64,000 bases of DNA from CAIQPV01 sp964480365 (GTDB taxonomy: Bacteria; Pseudomonadota; Gammaproteobacteria; Burkholderiales; Gallionellaceae), in contig CAYZPM010000009.1 of assembly GCA_964480365.1 (NCBI GenBank), positions 1 through 64,000 on the forward strand, written 5' to 3'. Numbering within the stretch: position 1 is the first letter of the stretch; the number at the start of each line of letters is the position of its first letter. The notes below the pieces were generated by a model. It saw only the letters and a program-made list of their open reading frames with translations, did not search any database and was not told the origin of the DNA. Below are positions 50,779-59,595 of this stretch, piece by piece. The position numbers were made by a program, and so were the translations under genes.

Positions 50779-51666
50779 TTAGATAACGACCTCATCACCT
50801 TCACGCGCCAGCCGTATGTCCAGTACGTTTTCCACACCGGGGTAACGCGCCAGTGCTTCGGCGAATACCTTTTCCAGGTCGTCGTCGCTACGGGTGGGTT
50901 CGTGGTGGGTGCAGTAAAGAATTTTTGCGCCTGCCGCTATCGCCAGTTCGATGCTGGAGTTAAACGTGCCGTGGCCCCAACCTTTTTTCGCTGGATATTC
51001 TTCAATAGTGTAGGCAGAATCGGCGATGAGTACGTCTACGCCCTGAATGGCCTCCACAATCGAACGGCGTTGTTCATCGATCAATGATTGATATTCGGCG
51101 AAACCGTCATCACCGGGGTCATAAATGTTGGTATGAGGCTCGTGGTCGCCTGTGAAAAAAACGGATTTTCCATTACAGTCGATGCGGTAGCCGAGGTTAA
51201 TCACCGGATGGTTGAGCAGGACGGGAGTGACGGTGGCTGAACCCACGATTACAGGCTCATTGGGCATGACCGTCAGGTACTCAAAGCGGGATTTCATCTC
51301 GGCCTCGCGTACCGGGAAATAACTGTACTGCATCTGAACCGCCATGATACGCTCCGGCCCTTCGCCGGAAATCGGGTCGAAGGAACCGTGCAGTCTAATC
51401 TGGTTTCCAGGTATGAAAATGGGGATGAAAAATGGCAGTCCCTGAATGTGATCCCAATGGCTGTGGGTGTTGAAAATATTGGCCGTGACGGGAAGTTCCT
51501 TGAGCAGCGTTTGCGACAACGGAAAAATGCCGGTGCCGCCGTCTAGAATGATGAGTTCGTTGTTGTCGGTGCGAACTTCAATGCAAGTGGTATTGCCGCC
51601 GTAGCGAACAGTTTTCGGGCCGGGTGATGGAATCGACCCGCGCACGCCCCACAATTTCACTTTCAT
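50779..51666 (-). CDS. MBL-fold metallohydrolase
   Basis: 295 residues. MKVKLWGVRGSIPSPGP is a typical start for PilZ/HDOD-associated beta-lactamase-fold proteins. Metal ligands: THSHWDH, H of DHEPHTN, D of IADSAYT, and the late THHEPTRSD. The stop of the HDOD gene and this start are adjacent (Met directly after), so they form an operon. Substrate unknown; probably a cyclic nucleotide or phosphodiester. Confidence 0.85.
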   Translation of the reverse strand: MKVKLWGVRGSIPSPGPKTVRYGGNTTCIEVRTDNNELIILDGGTGIFPLSQTLLKELPVTANIFNTHSHWDHIQGLPFFIPIFIPGNQIRLHGSFDPISGEGPERIMAVQMQYSYFPVREAEMKSRFEYLTVMPNEPVIVGSATVTPVLLNHPVINLGYRIDCNGKSVFFTGDHEPHTNIYDPGDDGFAEYQSLIDEQRRSIVEAIQGVDVLIADSAYTIEEYPAKKGWGHGTFNSSIELAIAAGAKILYCTHHEPTRSDDDLEKVFAEALARYPGVENVLDIRLAREGDEVVI

Positions 51667-52527
51667 CTAAATCCCCTTGGTAAAAGACTCGGCTTCTTCC
51701 ACAACCTTCGAGAGGTCGCCCAAACTTGCAATTATGCCATCCATATCGTCGCCGAAGCTTTCAACCAAGGCTGGCGACAGCTCTTCCACCAGAAGGTTAC
51801 CGCTGTTGCCTAGGGACAATTTCTTGCTGATCTGGTCAGCCACAAAGAGGCAACTCTGCACGGTGTTTTCGGGTGAAATTTCGCTATGGTGATGGCGTAT
51901 GGCATCGGCAAGCAATTTTGGAAACTGCCATTTTCCAACCAGCATGGCCCCTACCAAAGAATGGTCGGCGCCGATAACTGTTTGCTCGGCAGCATGCAGG
52001 GAAATGGCTTGTTCGCTGCTCAAGGCAAGAGCTTCCTTGAATTCGGTCGGCATGAACTGGGCAAATACTACCTTGCCGAAATCATGCAGCAGGCCCGCGA
52101 TATAGCAATCGGTAGGATCAATGTCGTCCTCGCCGAATTTTTGGCACAGCATACGGGCCAGACTGGCGGTGGTGAGCGAGTGCAAGAGGTAACGTTGAAT
52201 ATCGAATCCGGCTGCGTTCCTCTGTGGCAGCACCCCCATGGCGGCAAACGAGATCGCCATGTTTTTGATAGTATTAAGCCCCAGATAAACCACTGACTGG
52301 TTCACCGAGGTGATTTGCTTGGGGAAGTTGTAGTAGGCTGAATTGAGAATGCGCAACAATTTCATGGTCATTACAGGATCCTTCTCGATGACCATGACCA
52401 ATTCTTTAGGCTGACAATTAATGTCGCGGGTGAGTTCTAGAATGCGCTGCACGCTTTTTGGAAAAGCGGGCATCTTCTCCACCGCTGCAGAGAGTTTCTT
52501 AGTAAGTTCAGCCGAAGTTTCAGTCAT
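51667..52527 (-). CDS. HDOD-domain protein
   Basis: 286 residues. The HDOD core (20-215) has FPKSVQRILELTRD, VMTMKLLRILNSAYYNFPKQ, SVNQSVVYLGLNTI, AGLLHDFGKVVFAQF and an unusual intact-looking HD pair. HDOD proteins usually lack catalysis and act in signalling or motility. Start MTETSAELTKK; an upstream TTG-like extension is less likely. Directly upstream of the MBL hydrolase. Confidence 0.86.
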   Translation of the reverse strand: MTETSAELTKKLSAAVEKMPAFPKSVQRILELTRDINCQPKELVMVIEKDPVMTMKLLRILNSAYYNFPKQITSVNQSVVYLGLNTIKNMAISFAAMGVLPQRNAAGFDIQRYLLHSLTTASLARMLCQKFGEDDIDPTDCYIAGLLHDFGKVVFAQFMPTEFKEALALSSEQAISLHAAEQTVIGADHSLVGAMLVGKWQFPKLLADAIRHHHSEISPENTVQSCLFVADQISKKLSLGNSGNLLVEELSPALVESFGDDMDGIIASLGDLSKVVEEAESFTKGI

Positions 52528-52723
52528 TAAAATTTTTGCGCAATCAGTGGTGTTTGTTTCACCGGGCAAGCCAAGCCAGTTGTCAGTCTAAAACAGCTTG
52601 TTGCAATTGCCGTCATTCTATCCCGTGACGCCATTTTACAACCTGCCATAATATTTATTCGAAACAAATTAGGTTCAATATACGATATTCTTGAAAAAAT
52701 CAAAGGCTCCTCACCAATACCCT

Positions 52724-53662
52724 ATGAGTAACGTTGACAAACAAACTGGAAAAGAAAAGACTGCACGCAATCCGATCAAAATCATCCCCTTGCAGCAACG
52801 CCTGCGCAAGCCGGAATGGATACGGGTAAAGTCCGGCAGCGGGCAGGGTTACCACGATGTAAAACGACTGTTGCGCGAACACAAGTTGCACACCGTTTGC
52901 GAAGAAGCTTCCTGCCCCAATATCGGCGAATGCTTCGGTAAGGGTACGGCGACATTCATGATTCTGGGGGACATGTGCACGCGGCGCTGCCCGTTCTGCG
53001 ATGTAGCCCACGGCAAACCGCTGCCGCCAGATGTCAACGAACCGGCGCACTTGGCAGAATCCATCGCGCTGCTCAAGCTCAAGTACGTGGTTATTACAAG
53101 TGTGGACAGGGACGACCTGCGCGATGGCGGCGCACAGCATTTCGCCGATTGCCTCAGCGCCATCCGCGCCAGTTCGCCACATACCAAGCTGGAAACGCTG
53201 GTGCCGGATTTTCGCGGACGTATGGAGTTGGCTTTGGACGCGCTTTCCAGAAACTTGCCGGACGTGCTCAACCACAATCTGGAAACGGTGCCGCGTTTGT
53301 ACTCACTAGCCCGCCCAGGCGCGGACTACGCACACTCGCTCAAGTTGCTCAAGGAATTCAAGGCGCGTTTCCCTCAGGTGATGACTAAATCTGGCCTGAT
53401 GCTGGGGTTGGGCGAAACGGACGAAGAAGTGCTGCAAGTGATGCGTGACTTGCGTACGCACAATGTTGAAATGCTTACCTTGGGGCAGTACCTGCAACCT
53501 TCCGACAACCACCTGCCAGTGCTGCGCTATGTCACGCCGGAAACGTTCAGGATATTCGAGCAAGCTGCGCGGGAGATGGGATTTTCACATGCCGCTTGCG
53601 GGCCTATGGTCAGGTCGAGTTATTTTGCGGATGAGCAAGCACATCAGGCGGGTGTGAAATAA
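52724..53662 (+). CDS. lipA: Lipoyl synthase
   Basis: 312 residues. Inserts sulfur into octanoyl groups. The auxiliary cluster motif is in CEEASCPNIGEC, the radical SAM motif in MCTRRCPFCDV, and the C-terminal RSSYFADEQA contains the conserved Ser. ATG at 52724 fits the family start; an in-frame TTG lies 33 nt upstream. Followed by a convergent small gene. Confidence 0.96.
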   Translation: MSNVDKQTGKEKTARNPIKIIPLQQRLRKPEWIRVKSGSGQGYHDVKRLLREHKLHTVCEEASCPNIGECFGKGTATFMILGDMCTRRCPFCDVAHGKPLPPDVNEPAHLAESIALLKLKYVVITSVDRDDLRDGGAQHFADCLSAIRASSPHTKLETLVPDFRGRMELALDALSRNLPDVLNHNLETVPRLYSLARPGADYAHSLKLLKEFKARFPQVMTKSGLMLGLGETDEEVLQVMRDLRTHNVEMLTLGQYLQPSDNHLPVLRYVTPETFRIFEQAAREMGFSHAACGPMVRSSYFADEQAHQAGVK

Positions 53663-53671
53663 AACGTCCGT

Positions 53672-53848
53672 TCAATAATCCACGAGTCTTCCGGTGTTGG
53701 CCCTGCATACGCTGGACACAACCAGATTTGAGTGCTGTTTCATCACTTTTTCCGTGGCGTCCAGAGGTGACTCGGCAAAGATGTCCAAGTTGAAGTCAGA
53801 ATATCTTCCACCTTCGGATATGAATCCCCATACAGTAAAAGTAATCAT
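53672..53848 (-). CDS. Small hypothetical protein
   Basis: 58 residues from MITFTVWGFISEGGRYSDFN, ending RANTGRLVDY. A beta-alpha pattern with one Cys; GGGGTGG precedes the ATG. No family recognised. It looks more like a genuine gene than random sequence but support is limited. Confidence 0.5.
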   Translation of the reverse strand: MITFTVWGFISEGGRYSDFNLDIFAESPLDATEKVMKQHSNLVVSSVCRANTGRLVDY

Positions 53849-54077
53849 GATCCACCCCACTCAAATTCGTTAACCTATGGATCAATTATCGGCATTCCAT
53901 GGAAAACTTGAGGCCCGATTCCGTTAAATCTGGAAACGGCGGACATCTCCATTATAATGGCTGCCATGTTCAGCCCTCAGGGTTCCATGTTCGGTTCGAC
54001 AGCGAGATAATTTACACTGTGTGCTTATACAGTTAAGCTCAACATCCGGGAATATAGTAAAGGGTGCCTAAAAAGCT

Positions 54078-55601
54078 ATGACGACCGCAAAGAAACTTCG
54101 TGCCCTGTTGGTTGAGGCATCCTCCGAGGATACTCTGCGCACGCTCGCAAAGCTGAAACAGGGTGGTTACGCAGTTGAGCATCAACGGGTGGAAGAAGCG
54201 GACACCATGCAAAGAGCCCTGGCGGAAGGGGGATGGGATGTCGTGCTTTGCAGCTACGATCCATCCGGCTTCTGCGGTTTGGATGCACTCAAGCTGATGC
54301 AGGCGGCAGGCATCGATTTGCCTTTTTTGTTCCTGTCGCATGATCAGCGCGAAGAAACCATCATCCAGGCCATTCAGGCCGGGGCGGGTGGTTACATTTT
54401 CAAGGATAACTTGAAATTCCTCGCGCCTGCCATTGAGCACAGCTTGCGCGAGGTACGGATTCGTCGCGAACACAGCGAGACACAACTTGCCTTGCAGAAT
54501 TATCAGGCTCGTCTGCACTCCTTTATCTCCAACCTGCCGGGCATGGCTTTCCAGTTGCTGCTCGATAGCAATGGCGTTTTGTCTTTTCCTTATGTTAGCG
54601 AAGGCGGTCGCTCCTTGCTCGGCTTTGAACCGCTGGACTTGAAGCAGAATTCCAGCTTATTCCAGAATATTCTGTATCCCAATGACCGCGCTTCTTTCCA
54701 CCAATCCATGCGCACTTCGGCTGATAAGCTCATTCTCTGGAATTGGGAGGGACGTATCGTGATGGCGCAAAGCGGCAAAATCAAATGGGTGAACATGCGT
54801 TGCACACCGCGCAAGCTGGACAACGGCGATGTGCTGTGGGAAGGCTTTATGACCAACATCAGCCAGAGCAAATTTGCGGGCATCGGGCTGAAGCAATCAC
54901 AGGATCAGTTGCGTGAATTATCGTCGCATATTCAGGACGCGCGCGAGCAGGAACGCCTCCATATCGCACGCGATATTCATGACGACATGGGAGGCACGCT
55001 TACCGCCATAAAAATCGATACCGCTTGGCTGATCGAACGCCTGGACGCAACAAAAAGCCCTGAGCTGCTGGCCAAGGCAAAGGGGATCGAAGCATTGGTA
55101 GACCGCTGCATGAAATCCGCCAACAATATTTTGCGTACCCTGCGCCCCAGTGTCCTGGATTCCTTCGGCATCATTGCAGCCATCGAAATGGAAGTTGAAG
55201 AATTTGAAAAACGCACCGGTATTTCATGTCCGATCAACCAAGTGGACGAAGGCGTGGAAATCAGCCCGGACGCCTCAATTGCGCTGTTTCGGATTCTTCA
55301 GGAAACGCTGACCAACATCATGAAACACGCCAAAGCCAGCCAAGTAACCGTGGATATCGCCAACCGCAAGGAGGGGGTGGATCTGGTAATCAGCGATGAT
55401 GGTTGTGGACTCAAGGAGGTTGATCGCCTGAAACCGCGCTCTTTTGGCTTGCGCGGCATTCAGGAGCGCGTTGCTCATTTTAATGGCAAGGTGCTGATTA
55501 GCAGCAAGCCTGGCAAAGGCACCACCGTTGAGGTGCATATTCCCCACTCATCGACGCAATCGGCAAACAATAACGCGCTGCCGCAACAAACGCTGTTCTG
55601 A
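54078..55601 (+). CDS. Hybrid sensor histidine kinase (NarX-type) with pseudo-receiver
   Basis: 507 residues. N-terminal receiver-like domain (8-125), where the usual phospho-Asp position in DVVLCSYDPSGFCGLD is Ser and the acidic pocket (LVEASSEDT) is partly lost, so it should not be phosphorylated normally. PAS (145-270) follows, then HisKA_3 with EQERLHIARDIHDDMGGTLT (phospho-His about 302) and HATPase_c (380-490, GLKEVDRLKPRSFGLRGIQE). The cognate NarL-type regulator starts 21 nt downstream. Confidence 0.88.
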   Translation: MTTAKKLRALLVEASSEDTLRTLAKLKQGGYAVEHQRVEEADTMQRALAEGGWDVVLCSYDPSGFCGLDALKLMQAAGIDLPFLFLSHDQREETIIQAIQAGAGGYIFKDNLKFLAPAIEHSLREVRIRREHSETQLALQNYQARLHSFISNLPGMAFQLLLDSNGVLSFPYVSEGGRSLLGFEPLDLKQNSSLFQNILYPNDRASFHQSMRTSADKLILWNWEGRIVMAQSGKIKWVNMRCTPRKLDNGDVLWEGFMTNISQSKFAGIGLKQSQDQLRELSSHIQDAREQERLHIARDIHDDMGGTLTAIKIDTAWLIERLDATKSPELLAKAKGIEALVDRCMKSANNILRTLRPSVLDSFGIIAAIEMEVEEFEKRTGISCPINQVDEGVEISPDASIALFRILQETLTNIMKHAKASQVTVDIANRKEGVDLVISDDGCGLKEVDRLKPRSFGLRGIQERVAHFNGKVLISSKPGKGTTVEVHIPHSSTQSANNNALPQQTLF

Positions 55602-55622
55602 AATGTGCACGGATAAACTGCA

Positions 55623-56267
55623 ATGACGATGATAATAAATGTGCTGGTAGTGGACGATCACGCCCTGATCCGCAAGGGGCTGAAGCAAATCCTGGATGAC
55701 ACCAGCGACATACGGGTGACCGGCGAAGCCGAAACCGGCATGGAAGCGATCAGGATGGTGCGCGATAACAAGTACGACATGGCGCTGCTCGACATCACCC
55801 TGCCCGACAAATATGGCATAGACGTGCTCAAACAAATGAAACTGCAATGCCCCACCCTGCCCATTCTGATTCTCAGCATGCACCCGGACGAGCAGTATGC
55901 AATGCGTTCCATCAAGGCCGGGGCATCGGGTTACATGAACAAGCAAAGTGCACCGTCACAACTGGTTACCGCCATACGCAAGGTCGCCAGCGGCAAGAAA
56001 TACATCAGCAGCGAACTCGCGGAACAACTGGCCAACGACTTGACGAGTGATAAGCCACAGGATGTGTCACACAAAATTTTGTCTAACCGCGAATATCAGA
56101 CGTTATGCCTGATGGCAGCAGGTAAGAGTTTAAGCGAAATGGCCGACATTATGTCACTCAGCGCCAAGACGGTCAGCGTGTACCGCTCACGCATGCTGGA
56201 AAAAATGCAACTGAAGAACAATGCCGAGGCTGTCCGTTACGCGATAAATAATCACTTGATCGAATAG
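55623..56267 (+). CDS. LuxR/NarL-family response regulator
   Basis: 214 residues. Receiver with VLVVDDHALIRKGL, phospho-Asp in MALLDITLPDKYG and Lys in AGASGYMNKQS. C-terminal HTH LuxR (148-210: LSNREYQTLCLMAAGKSLSE, AKTVSVYRSRMLEKM). Partner of the preceding kinase. Confidence 0.94.
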   Translation: MTMIINVLVVDDHALIRKGLKQILDDTSDIRVTGEAETGMEAIRMVRDNKYDMALLDITLPDKYGIDVLKQMKLQCPTLPILILSMHPDEQYAMRSIKAGASGYMNKQSAPSQLVTAIRKVASGKKYISSELAEQLANDLTSDKPQDVSHKILSNREYQTLCLMAAGKSLSEMADIMSLSAKTVSVYRSRMLEKMQLKNNAEAVRYAINNHLIE

Positions 56268-56294
56268 GTAAAACGATGGGTTACGCGGAGTTTT

Positions 56295-56373
56295 GTAGGA
56301 TGGGTGGAGCGAAGCGATACCCATCGCCATATTCCGATAATTGATGGGTATCGCTTCGCTCCACCCATCCTAC
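56295..56373. repeat. 31-bp inverted repeat (dispersed REP-like element)
   Basis: The 31-bp arms are perfectly complementary, beginning GTAGGATGGGTGGAGCGAAG, around a 17-bp loop. A closely similar sequence is, as I recall, widespread in Beta- and Gammaproteobacterial genomes. Sits between the response regulator and the GGDEF gene. It may act as a transcription boundary. Confidence 0.85.
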
Positions 56374-56401
56374 ATATAGAAATTGAATAAAAAGGTTTGT
56401 T

Positions 56402-58054
56402 ATGACAACACCCTTAACTCCCCCCGAAATCGCGCGGGAAACCCTGAAAACCTTGGCAGCGCGCAAGCTTGCCGCGACACCGGAGAACTATGCGCGCGTG
56501 TACCATGAGATCGGCGGCACACCCAGTGGGTCGACTGAAGCCAGATCATCGGCCAATGACCAGCCGAAACCAGCACTGGCATGGCCGAAACTGATCCGCG
56601 ACCTGCTCAAGCAAATGGACACGCCGCACAAGGGAATTACCGTCACACGCAAGAAAGACGGGATAGAAACCGTACTGAACAAATTCTCATCCAACAGTGA
56701 TGCGCTATTTGAAAAATTACAGGGATTGTTGCATTCCTGGTCTGATGCGCCAACCTCATCCAATCTGGGGGAATTGGTCTCGTCAGCACCAGAGCCGGTA
56801 GCGGCTGGCGCAACGCCACCCGCAGCGGTCACGCCAGTCGCCCCAGGGGCGAAAGTCCATGCCGAAATGGTCTCACAGCTGCGCGAACTGCTTGCGAAAA
56901 CATTGGAAAGTTCGCTCACCAGCCAACCCGACTTGGCAAATGAAATCCAGGTCTTGGCACAACAGGCGCGCACCACCAACGATTTTGATCAGACTAACCA
57001 ACTCTCCAAACAACTGCGCCAATATTGGATCAAACTGGAATTGCGCGACAGCGACAAAGCCAAAATACAGGAAGGAGTGGTTCGCCTGCTGCGCTTGCTG
57101 GTGGATAACGTGGGCGAATTGGCTTCCGACGACAAATGGCTACACGGGCAAATTGCCGTCTTGCAGGAAATCATCGCGCGCCCCATGGACAAGCGCACCA
57201 TTGCCGATGCGGAACGCAACCTGCGCAATGCCATCATCAAGCAAGGCTTCCTTAAGCAAAGTCTGGTCGATGCCAAGACCACTCTGAAGAGCTTGATGAC
57301 TACCTTTATCGACCGTCTAGGCGAAGTAACCGAACAAACCGGCGAGTATCACTCCAGAATTGCAGAATATAGCAAAAAAATCGGGGGAACCGACAACCTC
57401 ACTGAACTGAGTCACCTTCTGGATGACATCATGCGCGACACGCGCGCCATCCAGTCCAGCGCGCAGCGCTCACATGAAGAACTGGTCAATACCCGCAAGC
57501 AAGCACACGATGCCGAAGAGCGCGTCAAACAACTGGAAGAGGAACTGGAGGAAGTCAGCGAGAAGATGCACGAAGACCAGCTCACCGGTGCGCTTAACCG
57601 GCGCGGCATGGATGAAGCCATGGATCGAGAGATAAAGCGAGCTGACCGCCAGCAGACCCCGGTCAGTCTGGCGCTACTCGACATCGACAATTTCAAGCAA
57701 CTCAACGACACTCTGGGCCATCAGGCTGGCGACCAAGCGCTGGTGCACCTGACCACGGTCATTAAGGAAACCCTGCGTCCGACCGATGAGGTGGCGCGCT
57801 ACGGTGGAGAGGAATTCATCATCATCATGTCCGAAACCGCGCTGGAAGAAGCCATGGCGACCATCACACGTTTGCAACGCGAGCTCACCAAGAAATTCTT
57901 CCTGCATAATAATGAACGCAAGTTGATTACTTTCAGTGCCGGCGTGGCGCTACGTATCATCAATGAAGCAGCGGAAGACGTGATTGCGCGTGCCGACAAG
58001 GCCATGTACCAAGCCAAAAAAGCCGGCAAGAACCGCGTGGTTGCGGCGGATTGA
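56402..58054 (+). CDS. Diguanylate cyclase with long N-terminal helical region
   Basis: 550 residues. Residues 1-370 are mostly helical with an early TPPEIARETLKTLAARKLAA motif and coiled coils (RSHEELVNTRKQAHDAEERV). The GGDEF domain (390-548) has ALLDIDNFKQLNDTLGHQAG and the active site RYGGEEF, intact. Similar N-terminal architecture occurs in c-di-GMP regulators near flagellar genes. Located just upstream of the flagellin promoter region. Confidence 0.88.
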   Translation: MTTPLTPPEIARETLKTLAARKLAATPENYARVYHEIGGTPSGSTEARSSANDQPKPALAWPKLIRDLLKQMDTPHKGITVTRKKDGIETVLNKFSSNSDALFEKLQGLLHSWSDAPTSSNLGELVSSAPEPVAAGATPPAAVTPVAPGAKVHAEMVSQLRELLAKTLESSLTSQPDLANEIQVLAQQARTTNDFDQTNQLSKQLRQYWIKLELRDSDKAKIQEGVVRLLRLLVDNVGELASDDKWLHGQIAVLQEIIARPMDKRTIADAERNLRNAIIKQGFLKQSLVDAKTTLKSLMTTFIDRLGEVTEQTGEYHSRIAEYSKKIGGTDNLTELSHLLDDIMRDTRAIQSSAQRSHEELVNTRKQAHDAEERVKQLEEELEEVSEKMHEDQLTGALNRRGMDEAMDREIKRADRQQTPVSLALLDIDNFKQLNDTLGHQAGDQALVHLTTVIKETLRPTDEVARYGGEEFIIIMSETALEEAMATITRLQRELTKKFFLHNNERKLITFSAGVALRIINEAAEDVIARADKAMYQAKKAGKNRVVAAD

Positions 58055-58116
58055 AGATGGGTTGTGACCGGAGCCACGCAACCCGGTAGATGGGGGCCAA
58101 CAAAGTCAGGGAAAAT

Positions 58117-58179
58117 TCTGATGAACTAACTAGCCATTCGACTAGGCTGTCAAAAGACGCCAACCAAGTCGCTGGTTAT
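58117..58179 (+). repeat. Dispersed 60-bp intergenic repeat, copy 2
   Basis: Second copy of the repeat at 48630-48690, here in the 348-bp region between the GGDEF gene and flagellin. Blocks ACTAGCCATTCGACTA and CAAGTCGCTGGTTAT are conserved. Confidence 0.65.
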
Positions 58180-58277
58180 ATCGAGCAAATTCGATGCAGA
58201 ATTGACGCAACTTAGTTTAAACCTATCCCCCTGTTGCCCCGCCAAAGAACATTCCTGCAAAAATTTCAATTGCGCGC

Positions 58278-58304
58278 TAAAGTTTCCAGAACTGCACCCG
58301 ATAA
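58278..58304 (+). promoter_or_regulatory. Sigma-28 (FliA) type flagellin promoter
   Basis: TAAAGTTT, 11 bp, CCCGATAA, against the consensus TAAAGTTT-N11-GCCGATAA, one mismatch. It lies 98 bp before the flagellin start. Confidence 0.9.
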
Positions 58305-58402
58305 CCTAAACAACGGCGGTTGATTGCGCTTGCAACACTAGGCAAACCGAAGTGAATGGCAACTAAGCCGGTAAGTAAACTTAATTTTTAAGGAGAGCTA
58401 AA

Positions 58403-59116
58403 ATGGCACAATATATCAACACCAACGTTGCAGCCCTGTTCGCTGGAGCAGCCCTGAACACATCGCAACTTGCTCTGTCTAGTGCTCAGCAACAACTATC
58501 TTCCGGTCTGCGCATCAATAGCGCGAAGGACGATCCTACCGGCTTGGGAATAGCGATGGGCATTCAGTCTCAGGTTAACGGCACGAACCAAGCCGTTTTG
58601 AACGCCAATAACGGCATTTCGACGGCGCAAACCAATGACGGATATCTGGCTCAAATCGGTACAAATTTGCAACGCCTGTATACAATTGCCGTAGAAACAG
58701 GCGGAGCGTCAACAACTGAAGCGACTCAGCTTATCGCAGAAAACGCACGCCTTAACGCGTTGGTTGTGGCACAAGGTAATGTGGTGGTAGGCGATACTGG
58801 AGCTACGTACACGACTATCGGCGCTTCTGGTGCTGCAGTCACCAATACTTCGATTGCCGGCATCAGTACAGATATCACTACGGTCGCCGGCGAGCGCCAA
58901 AAATATGGTGCCGACATGTCGGTTTTAGGATCGGCCGTTGCTAGTTTGCAGACCGCGGGCGTGAACTTGTCTGCTTCGTTAAGCCGCATCATGGATACCG
59001 ACTATGCTACGGCAACCACACAAATGACCACCAACAACATCCTGCAACAAGCCGGGATGGCGGTGTTGGCGCAAGCGAACCAGACACCGAACCAAGTGCT
59101 GACTTTGTTGCGTTAA
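58403..59116 (+). CDS. fliC: Flagellin, short form
   Basis: 237 residues. N-terminal D0/D1 (INTNVAALFAGAALNTSQLA, SGLRINSAKDDPTGLGIA) and C-terminal D1/D0 (NILQQAGMAVLAQANQTPNQ) are conserved. The variable D2/D3 region is almost absent, only about 50 residues of Thr/Val/Gly-rich sequence (VVGDTGATYTTIGASGAA), so the filament should be smooth and thin. AAGGAG precedes the ATG. Sigma-28 promoter upstream and a strong hairpin downstream. Confidence 0.93.
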   Translation: MAQYINTNVAALFAGAALNTSQLALSSAQQQLSSGLRINSAKDDPTGLGIAMGIQSQVNGTNQAVLNANNGISTAQTNDGYLAQIGTNLQRLYTIAVETGGASTTEATQLIAENARLNALVVAQGNVVVGDTGATYTTIGASGAAVTNTSIAGISTDITTVAGERQKYGADMSVLGSAVASLQTAGVNLSASLSRIMDTDYATATTQMTTNNILQQAGMAVLAQANQTPNQVLTLLR

Positions 59117-59140
59117 GCCGCTAATGTAGTAACATAGCTC

Positions 59141-59170
59141 AATGCCTAACCGGGAAACCGGTTGGGCATT
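59141..59170 (+). terminator. Hairpin with GAAA tetraloop after flagellin
   Basis: AATGCCTAACCGG, GAAA, CCGGTTGGGCATT: 13-bp stem with one G-U pair closed by a stable GNRA loop. No T-run follows, so it may limit rather than stop readthrough, or protect the mRNA end. Confidence 0.75.
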
Positions 59171-59190
59171 AGAGTCAAGGAGAATCCAAA

Positions 59191-59547
59191 ATGATTATCC
59201 AAAACATAAATTCGAGTTCGGGTGCGCCGCCGTCACCTGTTGGGTACGTCAGCAATGGCGTGCCTAGCGGCGTTTCCAGTACCGCAAATGCCGCCCCTGC
59301 GTCTCAGCAGCCTTCCCCTCAACAGTTGCAGAGCGCGGTGAACGGCATCAATCAGGCAATGCAACAGTCGAACAATAGTCTGCAATTCAGCGTGGATCCC
59401 GGAACTAAAGAGCCGATAGTCTCGATGGTGGACACAGCAACAGGCCAGGTGATTAGTCAATATCCCTCGAAAGAGGCGATTGCAATTGCGCAAGAGATTG
59501 GACAATTTCAGCAACGGCAGGGTCTATTGTTGAACCAGAAGGCTTAG
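59191..59547 (+). CDS. flaG: FlaG protein
   Basis: 118 residues. Disordered N-terminus (SSGAPPSPVGYVSNG), conserved C-terminus NNSLQFSVDPGTKEPIVSMVD and QVISQYPSKEAIAIA. Controls filament length in some bacteria. AAGGAG precedes the ATG. The last codons are part of a 32-bp duplication. Confidence 0.88.
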   Translation: MIIQNINSSSGAPPSPVGYVSNGVPSGVSSTANAAPASQQPSPQQLQSAVNGINQAMQQSNNSLQFSVDPGTKEPIVSMVDTATGQVISQYPSKEAIAIAQEIGQFQQRQGLLLNQKA

Positions 59548-59581
59548 TTCAGGGTCTATATGTTGAACCAGAAGGCTTAGG
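59518..59581 (+). repeat. 32-bp tandem duplication at the flaG end
   Basis: Copy 1 (59518-59549) encodes the last residues of FlaG and its stop. Copy 2 (59550-59581) repeats it with a single inserted base, so the stop of copy 1 is followed by a fossil copy of the same stop. Recent slippage or misrepair. Confidence 0.9.
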
Positions 59582-59595
59582 TAAGGAGGTTTATC

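Noticed and set aside
50613..51087. Frames antisense to DUF971 and MBL genes
   Set aside because: Shadow frames of well-supported genes.
56281..56466. Minus-strand frame containing VGWVERSDTHQ
   Set aside because: This peptide is a known by-product of translating the dispersed 31-bp inverted repeat.
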